NCBI GenBank assembly: GCA_019747905.1
Contig: JAIEQG010000056.1
Location: forward strand, 48,169 to 112,168
From: Burkholderiales bacterium
GTDB lineage: Bacteria > Pseudomonadota > Gammaproteobacteria > Burkholderiales > Ga0077523
DNA: 64,000 nt
Direction: 5' to 3'
Position numbers and translations under genes: made by a program. Position 1 is the first letter of the stretch, and the number at the start of each line of letters is the position of its first letter. The notes beneath the pieces are model-generated. The model did no database searches. It saw only the letters and a list, made by a program, of their open reading frames with translations, and was not told where the DNA came from. This document shows, piece by piece, positions 55,525 through 64,000 of the stretch.

Positions 55525-56639
55525 CGGGTCGCCTGCTTCGTGGTTGCACTGCGCGCGTCCGCTTGCAAGGCGACACGCAATCCGGGCGACATCTTCTGCA
55601 CGCCCGCCGAGATGACCAGGGCCTCGGGCGGCGGTCCCGACACCAGGACCTGGTCGTTCCGATAGCCGTGCACGACCACGCGGACCAGATCGACCGTCCC
55701 GACGGTCCCGGGGCTTTGGGGGTGAACCATCCAAAGAGCCGGTTGCCCGTTGTCCTGGGTGATGGCAGCCGCAGGAATGGACGCCACGGGCGTATCACCC
55801 GCCGGATACTCGACCACCAGTGTGGCGGTCGCGCCCAGCGGCAAGTGCCGAACGCCGGTGGGCTTGAGGCGGGCCCGATAGGTACGCGTTTGCGCTGCCG
55901 CCTGCGGCGATACCTCGCGCAGATCGACGTCGAAGGCGTCGTCGGGATCGCTCGCCAACCGCGCCTTGTACCGGGCAGTCTTGAACGCTGCCAGCTGATC
56001 CTCGGGCACGTCGACGACCACCTCCGGCTCGCCGTCATCCGCGATGGAAACGACGGGCTGACCTTCGGCGACCACCTGGCCCACCTCGAACTTCCGGGAC
56101 GTGACCACGCCCCCGCGCGACGCGTACAGTACGGTGTACTTCAGGCGGTTGCGCGCCAGCTCGAGCTGCCGGCTCTGGGCCTCGGCCGCCGCCTGCGTGG
56201 TGAGGGCGCGGCTATGCGCCTGCTCCTCGTCCGACGCGCTGACCGACCCGTCGGATTTGAGCGCAGCGAGGCGTTGCCGGTCCGACTCGGCCTGGCGCGC
56301 CTGCGCCAGGGCGGCCGCCAGCTGCTGCCGGGTCGCCTCCTCGGCGAGTCGGTAGTCGGTGTCGTCGAGCACCGCGATGACGTCGCCTTCACGAACGGTC
56401 TGGCCCACTTCGACCATCCGCTTCGCGACCTTGCCGCCGACACGAAATGCCTGATCCACCTCGTGCCGAGACTGTACGGTGCCGACGTAGCGGTTGGTCT
56501 CCGCGGCATGGTCATAACGAAGCGCCACGGTGCGCGCGGGCCGGAGTGCCTCAGCAGGCGGCTTTTCGCGGGAGCAGGCGGACAGCATCAGGACGATCAT
56601 CAAGAGAGCGGCTGGGGTCGCAGTAGCGATTGGTTTCAC
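55521..56639 (-). CDS. RND efflux periplasmic adaptor lipoprotein (MFP)
   Basis: 372 residues from GTG 56639, with GAGGA six bases upstream. Lipobox MLSACSRE gives a membrane-anchored lipoprotein. Adaptor features: VGTVQSRHEVDQAFRVGGKV, the lipoyl halves (GQTVREGDVIAVLDDTDYRL and FEVGQVVAEGQPVVSIADDG) and an alpha-hairpin rich in Ala, Gln and Arg between them (residues about 100-165). Ends in a beta-barrel and membrane-proximal domain. Overlaps the pump gene by 4 nt and follows the outer-membrane factor by 27 nt. Confidence 0.92.
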   Translation of the reverse strand: MKPIATATPAALLMIVLMLSACSREKPPAEALRPARTVALRYDHAAETNRYVGTVQSRHEVDQAFRVGGKVAKRMVEVGQTVREGDVIAVLDDTDYRLAEEATRQQLAAALAQARQAESDRQRLAALKSDGSVSASDEEQAHSRALTTQAAAEAQSRQLELARNRLKYTVLYASRGGVVTSRKFEVGQVVAEGQPVVSIADDGEPEVVVDVPEDQLAAFKTARYKARLASDPDDAFDVDLREVSPQAAAQTRTYRARLKPTGVRHLPLGATATLVVEYPAGDTPVASIPAAAITQDNGQPALWMVHPQSPGTVGTVDLVRVVVHGYRNDQVLVSGPPPEALVISAGVQKMSPGLRVALQADARSATTKQATR

Positions 56640-56666
56640 GACGATTCCTCTGGCGGGCAATGGATG

Positions 56667-58223
56667 TCAGGAGTGCGATGCAGGGGCGGCACCGGCGGTT
56701 GCGGACTGGCCGGCAGGCTCGAAGACCTGCCAGCCGCCGCCCAGCGCCTTGTAAAGCTGCACGCTGTTCAGCAGCAGTTGCGTATTGCTGTCGTTCGAGT
56801 TGAGCCGTACCGTGAGGCGCGTGCGTTGGGCGTCGAGCAGCGGCAACAGGTCGATCTGTCCGCGGTTGTAGAGCGACTGGGCGCGGCCCAGTGCCGCATC
56901 GGCAGACTTGGCGGCGGTCTGGAGCGATTCGGCGCGTTGCCCTTCATCCTTCAACGCGACCAGCGCGTTCTCGACATCCTCGAGCGCGCGCACGATGCCG
57001 TCTTCGTAACGGAGCAGCGCCTCGGATTGGCCGGCAGCCGCGATGTCGTTGATGGCCTGGGTGCGACCGGCGTTGAAGATCGGCATCGCCAACAGTCCGG
57101 TTGCGAGGCTGAAGCGCGTGGCGCCCAGGTCGATCGCATTCAGGTCTACCGACTGGCTCCCGAACAGCGCTCCGACGAAGAGGCGCGGGAACCACTCCGC
57201 CTTGGCCTGCCGTCGGCGCGCGTTCGCGGCGTCCAATTGCGCATTCAAGGCGAGCAGATCGGGCCTGCGCTGCAACAGCGTCGCAGGCTGTCCCGCCTCG
57301 GCAGCCGGCACGGCGACCTCGCCGCTCCACGGGGTCAGTGTCCCGGCGCTGAAGGCCTGATCCCCGATCAGTACCGCCACGCGATGGCGCGAAACGGCGG
57401 CTAGCGTCTCGAGGGGCGGAATGGCGGCATGGGCCCGGGCAGCTTCGGTCTGGGCGCGTTCCACGTCGAACGACGTCGCCAAGCCCACGCGCTGGCGCGC
57501 GGTGACCAGGCGCAGCGTCTCGTCATGGGCAGCGGCGATCTCGCGCACAGCCTCCAGTTGGCGCAAGGCGCCGACCAAAGTGAAATAGTTCGACGCGACG
57601 TCGGTCATGACCAGCAGGCGCACGCCCCTGGCGGTGTGCTCGGCAGCCATGGCATCGGCGGCGGCGGCCGATGCGCCGGCCCGCAGGCGGCCGGACAGGT
57701 CGGCTTCCCAGGACACGTTGAGGCCCCCGCCCACCGCCTTCACATCCGGCACGGCCAGCTTCGCGCCCCCGCCGTAGCCCGTGTCGTACCGCACCGCGCC
57801 GCCGGTCGCACCGATGCTGGGCAGCAGCCACGAGCGGCTGATGGTCTCGCCGGCGCGGGCGGCACGCACGCGCTCGGCGGCAATCTTCACGTTCCGATTC
57901 TCGCGCGCCGCGCGACGCACCAGATCGGACAGCACCGGGTCGCCGTACTTTTCCCACCAAGCGACCTCGGGTTCGACCTTGTCGGTCGGGGCGGCGGCGT
58001 ACTCCACCGGCACCTTGACTGTCGAGTTCAAGGCGGGTGTGGAACATCCCGTCAGGGCGACTGCGAGCGACATCGCAGCCGCCGCCGTCACGGAGCGCAC
58101 CGCACTTCCGCCAACGCGCACCCGGTTACGCCAATGAGGGCTGGCGCCCTCCGGGCACGACGCGCTGGGCGCCGGGCGGGTCGATGCCTCGAACCTGCAA
58201 TTCAGTGTTGCGTGCTCTGACAT
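56667..58223 (-). CDS. outer-membrane efflux lipoprotein (NodT/OprM type)
   Basis: 518 residues from ATG 58223, with GAAAGG upstream. The lipobox is AVALTGCSTPAL, giving Cys about 60; the long N-terminal region (SEHATLNCRFEAST... then RNRVRVGGSAVRS) is unusual, and a GTG near VRVGGSAVRSV would make a compact lipoprotein signal. TolC-family repeats are evident: ARENRNVKIAAERVRAARAG, LDVSWEADL-like barrel segment, LLQRRPDLLALNAQLDAANA and LSLYNRGQIDLL-like. First gene of the putative pump operon. Confidence 0.9.
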   Translation of the reverse strand: MSEHATLNCRFEASTRPAPSASCPEGASPHWRNRVRVGGSAVRSVTAAAAMSLAVALTGCSTPALNSTVKVPVEYAAAPTDKVEPEVAWWEKYGDPVLSDLVRRAARENRNVKIAAERVRAARAGETISRSWLLPSIGATGGAVRYDTGYGGGAKLAVPDVKAVGGGLNVSWEADLSGRLRAGASAAAADAMAAEHTARGVRLLVMTDVASNYFTLVGALRQLEAVREIAAAHDETLRLVTARQRVGLATSFDVERAQTEAARAHAAIPPLETLAAVSRHRVAVLIGDQAFSAGTLTPWSGEVAVPAAEAGQPATLLQRRPDLLALNAQLDAANARRRQAKAEWFPRLFVGALFGSQSVDLNAIDLGATRFSLATGLLAMPIFNAGRTQAINDIAAAGQSEALLRYEDGIVRALEDVENALVALKDEGQRAESLQTAAKSADAALGRAQSLYNRGQIDLLPLLDAQRTRLTVRLNSNDSNTQLLLNSVQLYKALGGGWQVFEPAGQSATAGAAPASHS

Positions 58224-58420
58224 CCGAGAAACCTTTCGCAAGGGCAGCATGGGATCGGGTGAGATAGTTGATTTCATGGGATGCCAGCGTAATGAACGGT
58301 GAGCCCGGAGTCGTCAGCAAAGGGTCGGCAATTCGTCGGGATTTCGTGGAACCGGATGCGGGCTGTCCGTGCGGATCGCGCAGCCGAAGGCTTTGCGGAC
58401 CGCGCACGGCGTGGCCTGGC

Positions 58421-58873
58421 CTACATCGCTCCGCCGATCGACTCGAGCTCGGCGCGGCAGGCTTCGCCGAACGCGCGCAACGGATCAGCCTCCTCGGAAC
58501 CTGCGAGCTCGCGCAGATCCTCCACCGTCAGATTTGCCGCGAAGTACTGTTCGGTGATGAGACGAAGCAGGCGCTCCGCCTCGGCGAGGACCGCGGGAGA
58601 GCCGCACAACCGTATGCGATTCAGCAGCGCATACATCGGCAGTAACTTGTCCGGGTGGTCCAGGGTGTGAATGAAGGAATCCATCAGAAGCTTGGCGCAC
58701 TCGCCGATGAATTCGCCGTAGAGCGCCTCGCGCTTGCGCGTCTCGGCTTGTAACAGATCGCGCTTGTGAAGCGTCCGTTGGGAAAACCACGCCGTCGCGA
58801 CGGTGGCAGAGGCTCCCACCAAGGAGCCCATCAGCACCGCTACCGCCGGCACATTGGTCGAGTCGATGATCAT
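58421..58873 (-). CDS. hypothetical protein with N-terminal membrane helix, 150 aa
   Basis: From ATG 58873 (GAGGTGGCC upstream): a transmembrane helix (VPAVAVLMGSLVGASATVAT, residues about 8-30) followed by a basic alpha-helical cytoplasmic part (SQRTLHKRDLLQAETRKREA) and a helical domain with RIRLCGSPAVLAEAERLLR. The arrangement resembles small membrane-tethered proteins of unknown function found in many Proteobacteria. No partner is recognised nearby. Confidence 0.68.
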   Translation of the reverse strand: MIIDSTNVPAVAVLMGSLVGASATVATAWFSQRTLHKRDLLQAETRKREALYGEFIGECAKLLMDSFIHTLDHPDKLLPMYALLNRIRLCGSPAVLAEAERLLRLITEQYFAANLTVEDLRELAGSEEADPLRAFGEACRAELESIGGAM

Positions 58874-59033
58874 GCCGACGGCCACCTCTGCAGAACTTGC
58901 CGGAGCACGCCCGGCTCCGGCCGCCGAAGCCGGCACACCACTGCGAGCCTGAGGATCGCCCGATCCACATCCTCGAGACTCTCGCTACACGGAACGCGGC
59001 AGACCGGGACCATCGGGGCGCCGGCGTGATCGC

Positions 59034-59231
59034 TCATGGCTTCACCTCTGCAGCCGCCGCCAGGTCAGCGGCGATGAGCCGCAGGAGTTCCTCACTGGAG
59101 GCGAACTCCCGGACCTTGCCGCTCACGAAGTTCTCCAAACGGCCCGACAACGCGTCGGGCTGGGCGTCGCCGCGGACCTTGATTACGTAGGCACTGAAGT
59201 TCGCGTTTTCCGGTTCAGGCGTGAACGGCAC
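59034..59231 (-). CDS. small conserved protein, 65 aa, paralogue of the one at 63324
   Basis: GTG 59231 with GAGGTG five bases upstream. Core: AYVIKVRGDAQPDALSGRLE, then NFVSGKVREFASSEELLRLI. The plus-strand gene at 63324 has AYVLKLRSDTAPGTFAGCLE and NMVTGIRREFASGEEMVASI in the same register, so the two are homologous. The pattern (strand, loop with R-x-D, GxLEN, then REFAS-EE helix) suggests a tiny alpha/beta fold. Function unknown. The start overlaps the stop of a 57-codon frame upstream by 17 nt. Confidence 0.72.
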   Translation of the reverse strand: MPFTPEPENANFSAYVIKVRGDAQPDALSGRLENFVSGKVREFASSEELLRLIAADLAAAAEVKP

Positions 59232-59388
59232 AGGACACCTCGGCGGGCAGAAGATCCACGGGATGGGACGCCGCGATCCATTCCTGGTTGGTCGGCTCCA
59301 CCGCGACCGGCACGCGACTGGCTGTGGTGGAAATGGTGGCCGCGTGGGCGGCGTTCGACTCGGCGTCGAATTCGAACGAGAGACACAT
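59215..59388 (-). CDS. possible small protein, 57 aa, coupled to the next gene
   Basis: ATG 59388 (MCLSFEFDAESNAAHAATIS) to TGA 59215, ending AEVSCAVHA. AAGGTGG lies eight bases before the ATG. It overlaps the 65-residue gene by 17 nt, an arrangement that suggests translational coupling. Composition is balanced, unlike the arginine-rich shadow frames. No homologue recognised and no hydrophobic signal; two cysteines. Moderate support only. Confidence 0.42.
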   Translation of the reverse strand: MCLSFEFDAESNAAHAATISTTASRVPVAVEPTNQEWIAASHPVDLLPAEVSCAVHA

Positions 59389-59700
59389 GGACAGCCACCT
59401 TAGCCTCCGGCGTCTGGCGAGTCGTCAAGGAATGGTCGGCAATAGGTCGCGATTGGGTCGGCAAGCTGCAAGGTCGCGTGGCCTCTTCCGGTGTTCCGGG
59501 ATCGGCGAGGAACGAATCGCCACGGGGCGCCGCTACGGACTCAACGGCGACCTTTCGCTGACGACTTGGGACCGTGCGTTGCGCATCATCGCGGGCACCG
59601 TCATCGGACACGGGCAAGCTGCCGTGCGTGGCGGCGCCGCCTGGCCGCGCGGGCGCAAGGTCCCCTTCCCAATCTCGCGGTGCAAGCATAGGAGCGCCTC
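59389..59700. other. 312-nt gap, nothing recognised
   Basis: Between the 57-residue frame and the membrane-protein gene. Frames here are shadow-like; no ribosome-binding site, hairpin or repeat stood out except the GGAG belonging to the gene at 59701. Confidence 0.4.
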
Positions 59701-60012
59701 ATGGACACCCACGGATTGAAACGCGACCGGGCGCATAGCGACGAACCCGACGGATCAGGCGCAGGCCAGCCCCGCGGGCTCGGAGGAGCCCGGACCGGCA
59801 TCGGCTCGCTCCATGCGGTATTGATCGTTGTCGCAACCGTCTGGGTCCTGATGGCCTGCCTCGGCGGTTTCGAGGTGCTTGGCACGGTCGGGCTGGTCGT
59901 CGGCCCGGTCCTGCTCGCGCTCACTCGCGAACTTTGGGTGGGTCGCCTGCGCGCATTGTCGGCTGCCGAGACCGGCGCATCGCTCAGCCTGGCGGGAGAC
60001 CGCAGCAACTGA
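59701..60012 (+). CDS. small hydrophobic membrane protein, 103 aa
   Basis: ATG 59701 with AGGAG ten bases upstream. A charged N-terminal tail of about 35 residues (HGLKRDRAHSDEPDGSGAGQ) precedes one long or two tightly packed transmembrane segments (HAVLIVVATVWVLMACLGGF then LGTVGLVVGPVLLALTRELW) and a short cytosolic end. No family recognised. It is convergent with the large regulator gene, ending 24 nt from its stop. Confidence 0.55.
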   Translation: MDTHGLKRDRAHSDEPDGSGAGQPRGLGGARTGIGSLHAVLIVVATVWVLMACLGGFEVLGTVGLVVGPVLLALTRELWVGRLRALSAAETGASLSLAGDRSN

Positions 60013-60036
60013 TCCTGTGAGTACGGCGGATCCCGA

Positions 60037-63000
60037 TCAGGTGACCGCCGGCCGAGTGATGGTTACGTCGAGCAGGGCTCCCGCTCGCTTCACGAGCTGC
60101 GTGTCCCCCGCTTCGTTCATCCGCTCGAACAACTCTCTCATTGCGTCCCGATCCTCTGCGGTAGCGCCGGGGGATTGGCACAGATCCAGCCGGGCAAGCA
60201 GTTCGAGCCATGGTGCCTCCTGCCGTCTCGCCTCGTCGATGGCACGAAGAACCGAAGTTCGAGACGCCTGCTCTTCACCGCGTCCTCGGGCGATCGCGGC
60301 CTCGATCAGCAGGAGTTGCGGCAGGTACACACGTTCGTCATGTTCAGCCACGAATTGCAACGCTTCCCGAAGTTGCTCTTCCGCGGCGTTCCAGTCGCCG
60401 GCGAGCACCAATGCCTCGGCGGCATAGCCGAGATTCTCGCTGCCGCCCGCCAGCATCCCGAGATCGACGTTCCTGTAATGGGCCTCGCGAATCCGCCGAT
60501 GGCCCGCGAGCGGCTGTCCCATGCGCGCGTCCGCCCAGCCGCGAAACCATTGCCACGCGGTCCGGCCTTGCGCGAGTGCGAACCGGTCCACCAGCGCTCG
60601 CATTTCGTCGGCGAGGGCTGCGACCCGCTCGGTGTTTCCCAGCCGAACCTCCAGGAGGGCGTCGATCCAGATGGCGAGCATTCCCGCCACCGGCTGTCGC
60701 AGTTGGTCTGCACGCTCGTAGGCTTGACGCATGCGTGCGCGCGCCTGCTGGATCAAGCCGAGGTGAAGCAGCTGCAGGCTGAGCAGACCCAGGAGCATGA
60801 TCTTTGGATCGACCACGAACGTGGTCCCGGTCGTGGCGTCGAGCGATTCCAGTGCCGGCAGCCCGCGTTCGAGCCAGGAGCGAGCGGCGAGCGGACGGCC
60901 CTGCAGCATGTGCACCTGACCTTGCACGGTGCATGCGCCGAGCAACAGAACCGGATCCGCCGTCGCGGCGGCAAGCGCTTGTTCGCCCACGGCAAGCGCA
61001 TCGGGGTACTCCGCGCGCAGGAAATGCACCAAGGCACAACCGTGTGTCGCGAGCCCGCGCAGGGGATGCCGCCCCACTGCTCCGAGCAGCGTGTAGGCGC
61101 GCAGCAAAGCACTCTTCGTCTCGGACCCGACGCCCAGCAATTGGAAAGCCGCCACTCCACGCAGGGTCGTGAGCGTGATCTCGAGGGCATCCCGCTCCTC
61201 CCCCGAGGGCGCCCGCTCGAGGAGCTTCAAGCCCCTTTCGCTGAGTGACATGCCTTGCGCGGCACTGAAGTGAAGCAGCGCTGACTCCGTGGCCTCGGCA
61301 TAGAACTGCAATGACTTCATCGGCTCGCGGCCGCGCTCGAAGTGCATGGCGAGCTCCACGGGCGCGACAGGCAGGCCGGCGGCGCGCGCCCGCTCCAGCG
61401 CCATGCCCACCTGGCGATGGAGTTGGGACCGTGCGGCAGGCGCGGTGCGTTCGTACAGCACTTGACGGAACAGAGCGTGGCTGAACGCGTAACGATGGTC
61501 CAATGCGTCGCCGCCATCGCGGTCGCGTCCGGCCTGCAGCCACAGCCCCTCGCGCGCGAGTTCCTCGCACGTCTGACCCACGGTCGCCGCATCGAGCCCG
61601 AGCACATCGGCGACCGCGGTGACGCGGAACTCGACCCCGCAGACCGCGGCTGCGGACAGCAGTGCCAGCTCCTCCTGTCCGAGGCCGCTGATGTAATGCT
61701 CGATGATGCCGGTCAGATTTTCCGGTACTGCCAGATTGGCGAGCCGGCCCGCGGCGTCGGTGCCGAGGCCCTCTCCCGCGGCGCTGACCGCCATCACTTC
61801 CTTGAGGACCGACGCGACGAACAACGGGACACCGTCGGTATGCTCGTGCAGCGCGCGGACGAACGCCACGTCGCTGGCAAGCGCCGGTGCACATCCCGCG
61901 ACGTAATCCGCCACGTCCGCCTCGGTGAAGGGATCGAGAGCAATCTCCTCGCACAGCCCGTGCAGGCGCAGCTCCCGCCGGACCGGAGTGAGTGGATGTT
62001 CGGTCGCGATCACTTCAGCGGTACGAAAGGTCGACAACCACATCAAGCGGGCGCTACCCCGCCGGCGGGCGAAGTAGTCGACGAGCTGGATCGTGGACCG
62101 GTCGCTCCAATGCAGGTCTTCGGTCACCAGCAACAGCGGCCGAATCTCGGTGAAGCGGTCCATGAATTCACCCATTTCGCGCAGCATCCGGTGCGGGCTG
62201 ATGCCCGCGAGCTCCCGGCGCAGAGCGTCGCGCTCTTCCACACTGCTGAGCCATGGCAACTGCAGCACCCAGGTCGGGGCCACGGTACGCAGCAACCCCG
62301 GTGCCTCCGGGTAACCGCGACACAGCGGCCCGAGCGCTTCGAGGACGGGGAGATAGGGCTCCCCTGTACCGTAGTGCTCCACACACTGGCCGCGCGCGAC
62401 GGCAATCTCTCCGACGCTCGCGACGAAGTGTTCGATCAACATGGTCTTGCCGATACCGGGCTCTCCGGCGACCCAGACCACGGAACGGGTACCGCTGCAG
62501 GCCGCGTTCCAGGCCTTATGCAGCCGTGACAGCGCGTCCCCGCGCGCGATGAACGACGGCAAGGGAGCCGCGGCGCCGCGTGCACCGCCTGCACCGCGTG
62601 CGGGCGCCGCCGGCGGCGCGGTAACCTCGGTGGCCGTGGCAATGAACCGATACCCTCGTCGCGAAACGGTTTCGATGAAGCGCGGCTGCCGCGCGTCGTC
62701 ATCGAGCAGGGTCCTCAAGTCGCTGATGACGGTCTTCAACACCGAGTCGCTGACGAATTGATGCCCCCAAACCTCGTCCAGCAGCACGCTCTTGCTGAGC
62801 AACTTGCCCGGATGTCGGACCAGTTTGCACAACACGGCGAACGGCGTCGGCGCCAGGGGCACCGCCTTGCCGTCACGCATCAGGGAGGAATTCGCCTCGT
62901 CCAGCTCGAACCGGCCGAAGCGTACCCGCCGGGCGCTCGGTGCAGCCGTCAGGTCGGTCAAAGCAGCGCTGCCTGCTCTCTCACCGCGATCAGGATCCAC

Positions 63001-63072
63001 GGCATTCCCCTCAAGTCCCCGCCCGGCCTTGGAACAAACGCCGACCACCGAAATCTGCTGACGATTATGCAC
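60037..63072 (-). CDS. winged-helix regulator with AAA/AfsR-like ATPase and TPR domains
   Basis: 1011 residues. Residues 48-150 are an OmpR/CadC-type winged helix: RVRFGRFELDEANSSLMRDG, LLSKSVLLDEVWGHQFVSDS and FIETVSRRGYRFIAT. Residues 170-500 form a STAND/AAA ATPase with P-loop VAGEPGIGKTMLIEHFVASV and Walker B LLLVTEDLHWSDRSTIQLVD. The C-terminal half is TPR-like helices (GMSLSERGLKLLERAPSGEE, QAYERADQLRQPVAGMLAIW). Such one-component proteins sense an unknown signal through ATPase and TPR modules. It is flanked by the two small paralogous genes (59034 and 63324), which may be targets or partners. Confidence 0.88.
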   Translation of the reverse strand: MHNRQQISVVGVCSKAGRGLEGNAVDPDRGERAGSAALTDLTAAPSARRVRFGRFELDEANSSLMRDGKAVPLAPTPFAVLCKLVRHPGKLLSKSVLLDEVWGHQFVSDSVLKTVISDLRTLLDDDARQPRFIETVSRRGYRFIATATEVTAPPAAPARGAGGARGAAAPLPSFIARGDALSRLHKAWNAACSGTRSVVWVAGEPGIGKTMLIEHFVASVGEIAVARGQCVEHYGTGEPYLPVLEALGPLCRGYPEAPGLLRTVAPTWVLQLPWLSSVEERDALRRELAGISPHRMLREMGEFMDRFTEIRPLLLVTEDLHWSDRSTIQLVDYFARRRGSARLMWLSTFRTAEVIATEHPLTPVRRELRLHGLCEEIALDPFTEADVADYVAGCAPALASDVAFVRALHEHTDGVPLFVASVLKEVMAVSAAGEGLGTDAAGRLANLAVPENLTGIIEHYISGLGQEELALLSAAAVCGVEFRVTAVADVLGLDAATVGQTCEELAREGLWLQAGRDRDGGDALDHRYAFSHALFRQVLYERTAPAARSQLHRQVGMALERARAAGLPVAPVELAMHFERGREPMKSLQFYAEATESALLHFSAAQGMSLSERGLKLLERAPSGEERDALEITLTTLRGVAAFQLLGVGSETKSALLRAYTLLGAVGRHPLRGLATHGCALVHFLRAEYPDALAVGEQALAAATADPVLLLGACTVQGQVHMLQGRPLAARSWLERGLPALESLDATTGTTFVVDPKIMLLGLLSLQLLHLGLIQQARARMRQAYERADQLRQPVAGMLAIWIDALLEVRLGNTERVAALADEMRALVDRFALAQGRTAWQWFRGWADARMGQPLAGHRRIREAHYRNVDLGMLAGGSENLGYAAEALVLAGDWNAAEEQLREALQFVAEHDERVYLPQLLLIEAAIARGRGEEQASRTSVLRAIDEARRQEAPWLELLARLDLCQSPGATAEDRDAMRELFERMNEAGDTQLVKRAGALLDVTITRPAVT

Positions 63073-63323
63073 CCACCGCCTGGCGTCCGCGCACGGTCAC
63101 AGGACCTCCACGCGGGCAACCCGAGCGGTGCACTTGTACTACACCTGCTGGAGGATGACGCATCGACACCCATGGCTGCTCCAGAGCATGTTGGCCAAGT
63201 GACAGACGCGGGACCATCTGGCACAACCGCGCGCCCCCTATTCGGACCAAACCGCGACGTTTCGCCGACCACTCCAGGAACGGATGCGCCTACGCTGTAT
63301 TCACTTTCCTGCGGACGCAGTCC

Positions 63324-63539
63324 ATGTCTCTCAAGCATGAACCGAAACATCCGAGCCGCCGCGCGTACGTGTTGAAGCTGCGCAGCGACACCGCCCCCGG
63401 GACATTCGCCGGTTGTCTGGAAAACATGGTCACTGGCATCCGACGCGAGTTTGCGTCAGGCGAGGAGATGGTGGCCTCCATCGCGAGCGACATCCTGGAC
63501 GGCAGCAGTACGGAGGGCGGAGACCCAAGCATCGAATGA
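63324..63539 (+). CDS. small conserved protein, 71 aa, paralogue of the one at 59034
   Basis: ATG 63324. RRAYVLKLRSDTAPGTFAGC then LENMVTGIRREFASGEEMVA aligns along its length with the 65-residue protein at 59034-59231 (about half the core positions identical). The two copies sit on opposite strands on either side of the regulator, 251 nt from its start here. A conserved cysteine in this copy (AGCLEN) is arginine in the other. Function unknown; conservation between copies is the main evidence that both are real. Confidence 0.7.
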   Translation: MSLKHEPKHPSRRAYVLKLRSDTAPGTFAGCLENMVTGIRREFASGEEMVASIASDILDGSSTEGGDPSIE

Positions 63540-63881
63540 CAGCGCGGCACCATCGTGCGGCGTCTTTTCGCTTCCGATGACGCGGTTCGGGCAACGCCAC
63601 CACTCCGTGTTTGCATCGGACCCGCCGGTGTCCTTGTCTCAACCCGTTGTCGAACAAAGAACTTACAAGATGCGAGCAAAGTCGCTGTTCGGGTTCTGCG
63701 CATGGCCGACCGTTCGAACGGCGCTGCCGCGCGCTGCCCACTGCGGAGCTCGCCCCTCGCGGACGTCGCGGGCCGCGAGCGATCCGGCAGCCTACCAGAG
63801 CTCCCGCACTGTGAATTCAAGCCCTTCCATCCGCCACGCCGGGACAGTATCCTTCCTCATCAAAACTATCTGGTTTGCCGC
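63540..63881. other. 342-nt gap, nothing recognised
   Basis: Region between the small paralogue and the Nudix gene. No open frame with coding character or ribosome-binding site, and no obvious hairpin or repeat. It probably contains the Nudix promoter. Confidence 0.4.
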
Positions 63882-64000
63882 GTGAACTTCTGCAGCCATT
63901 GCGGTGCACCCGTCGTCCACGAAATCCCGCCCGACGACAACCGCGAACGCGCGGTCTGCCACGCCTGCAACACGATCCACTACGAGAACCCGCGCATGGT
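63882..64000 (+). CDS. Nudix hydrolase with N-terminal zinc ribbon, partial
   Basis: GTG 63882 starts VNFCSHCGAPVVHEIPPDDN and continues AVCHACNTIHYENPRMV to the window edge. Two CxxC pairs (C4-C7 and C27-C30) make a zinc ribbon typical of Nudix_N_2 proteins; the HYENPRMV segment is the usual entry into the Nudix fold. The catalytic Nudix box lies beyond the window. Known relatives hydrolyse NADH, ADP-ribose or similar dinucleotides. Confidence 0.85.
   Translation, partial: MNFCSHCGAPVVHEIPPDDNRERAVCHACNTIHYENPRM

Overview
The window comes from a GC-rich (by eye about two thirds G+C) Gram-negative bacterium, most likely a betaproteobacterium (Burkholderiales or Rhodocyclales-like). The clues are the xseB-ispA-dxs-folE2 order beside a Rieske oxygenase, an aerobic benzoyl-CoA (box) cluster with a BoxR-type HTH/shikimate-kinase regulator, PEP-CTERM proteins, fused isobutyryl-CoA mutase and an LpxR-type outer-membrane lipid A deacylase. 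Placement below class level is not possible from sequence reading alone. No rRNA, tRNA or CRISPR array was recognised.

Layout. 1-4.7 kb: tail of yajQ, a hairpin-rich repeat cluster, a small secreted protein, a LuxR-type regulator, a PEP-CTERM protein, a class I glutamine amidotransferase and an overlapping divergent retropepsin-like protease. 4.8-10.9 kb: folE2, dxs, ispA, xseB (minus strand, partly overlapping), a divergent Rieske oxygenase, and an alpha/beta hydrolase. 11.0-25.2 kb: the aerobic benzoate block. On the minus strand are benzoate-CoA ligase, a solute-binding protein and the LivHMGF-type ABC transporter. Divergently on the plus strand are boxR, boxC, boxB, boxA, a SpoIIAA-rhodanese fusion and an HD-domain protein. 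The logical flow is uptake, CoA activation, epoxidation by BoxAB and ring cleavage by BoxC. BoxD and the lower pathway are not in the window.

25.3-33.9 kb: cyclase-family hydrolase, PEP-CTERM SGNH hydrolase, DUF2784 protein, a two-subunit molybdenum hydroxylase followed by soxY and soxZ, and a second amino-acid/aromatic-type solute-binding protein. 33.5-43.3 kb: a probable branched-chain/aryl amino-acid catabolic block (indolepyruvate ferredoxin oxidoreductase, icmF, GFA-family protein), acetolactate synthase catalytic subunit and a divergent Lrp/AsnC regulator whose promoter holds a perfect match to the E. coli Lrp consensus. 43.5-48.7 kb: AraC regulator, NarL-type two-component pair, and a VWA/MoxR-ATPase pair. 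48.7-51.1 kb: a decayed patch with an IS5-family transposase carrying two in-frame amber stops, a second IS fragment, an AraC regulator and a frameshifted esterase remnant. 51.2-58.2 kb: an apparent four-gene operon of outer-membrane factor, adaptor, RND pump and LpxR. 58.4-64 kb: small proteins, two of them paralogues, flanking a 1011-residue winged-helix/ATPase/TPR regulator, and the start of a Nudix hydrolase.

Two GC-rich palindromic repeat families are scattered between genes. A third palindrome with perfect 34-bp arms sits in frame inside the signal-peptide coding region of the benzoate-cluster binding protein. It is the most striking structural observation here.
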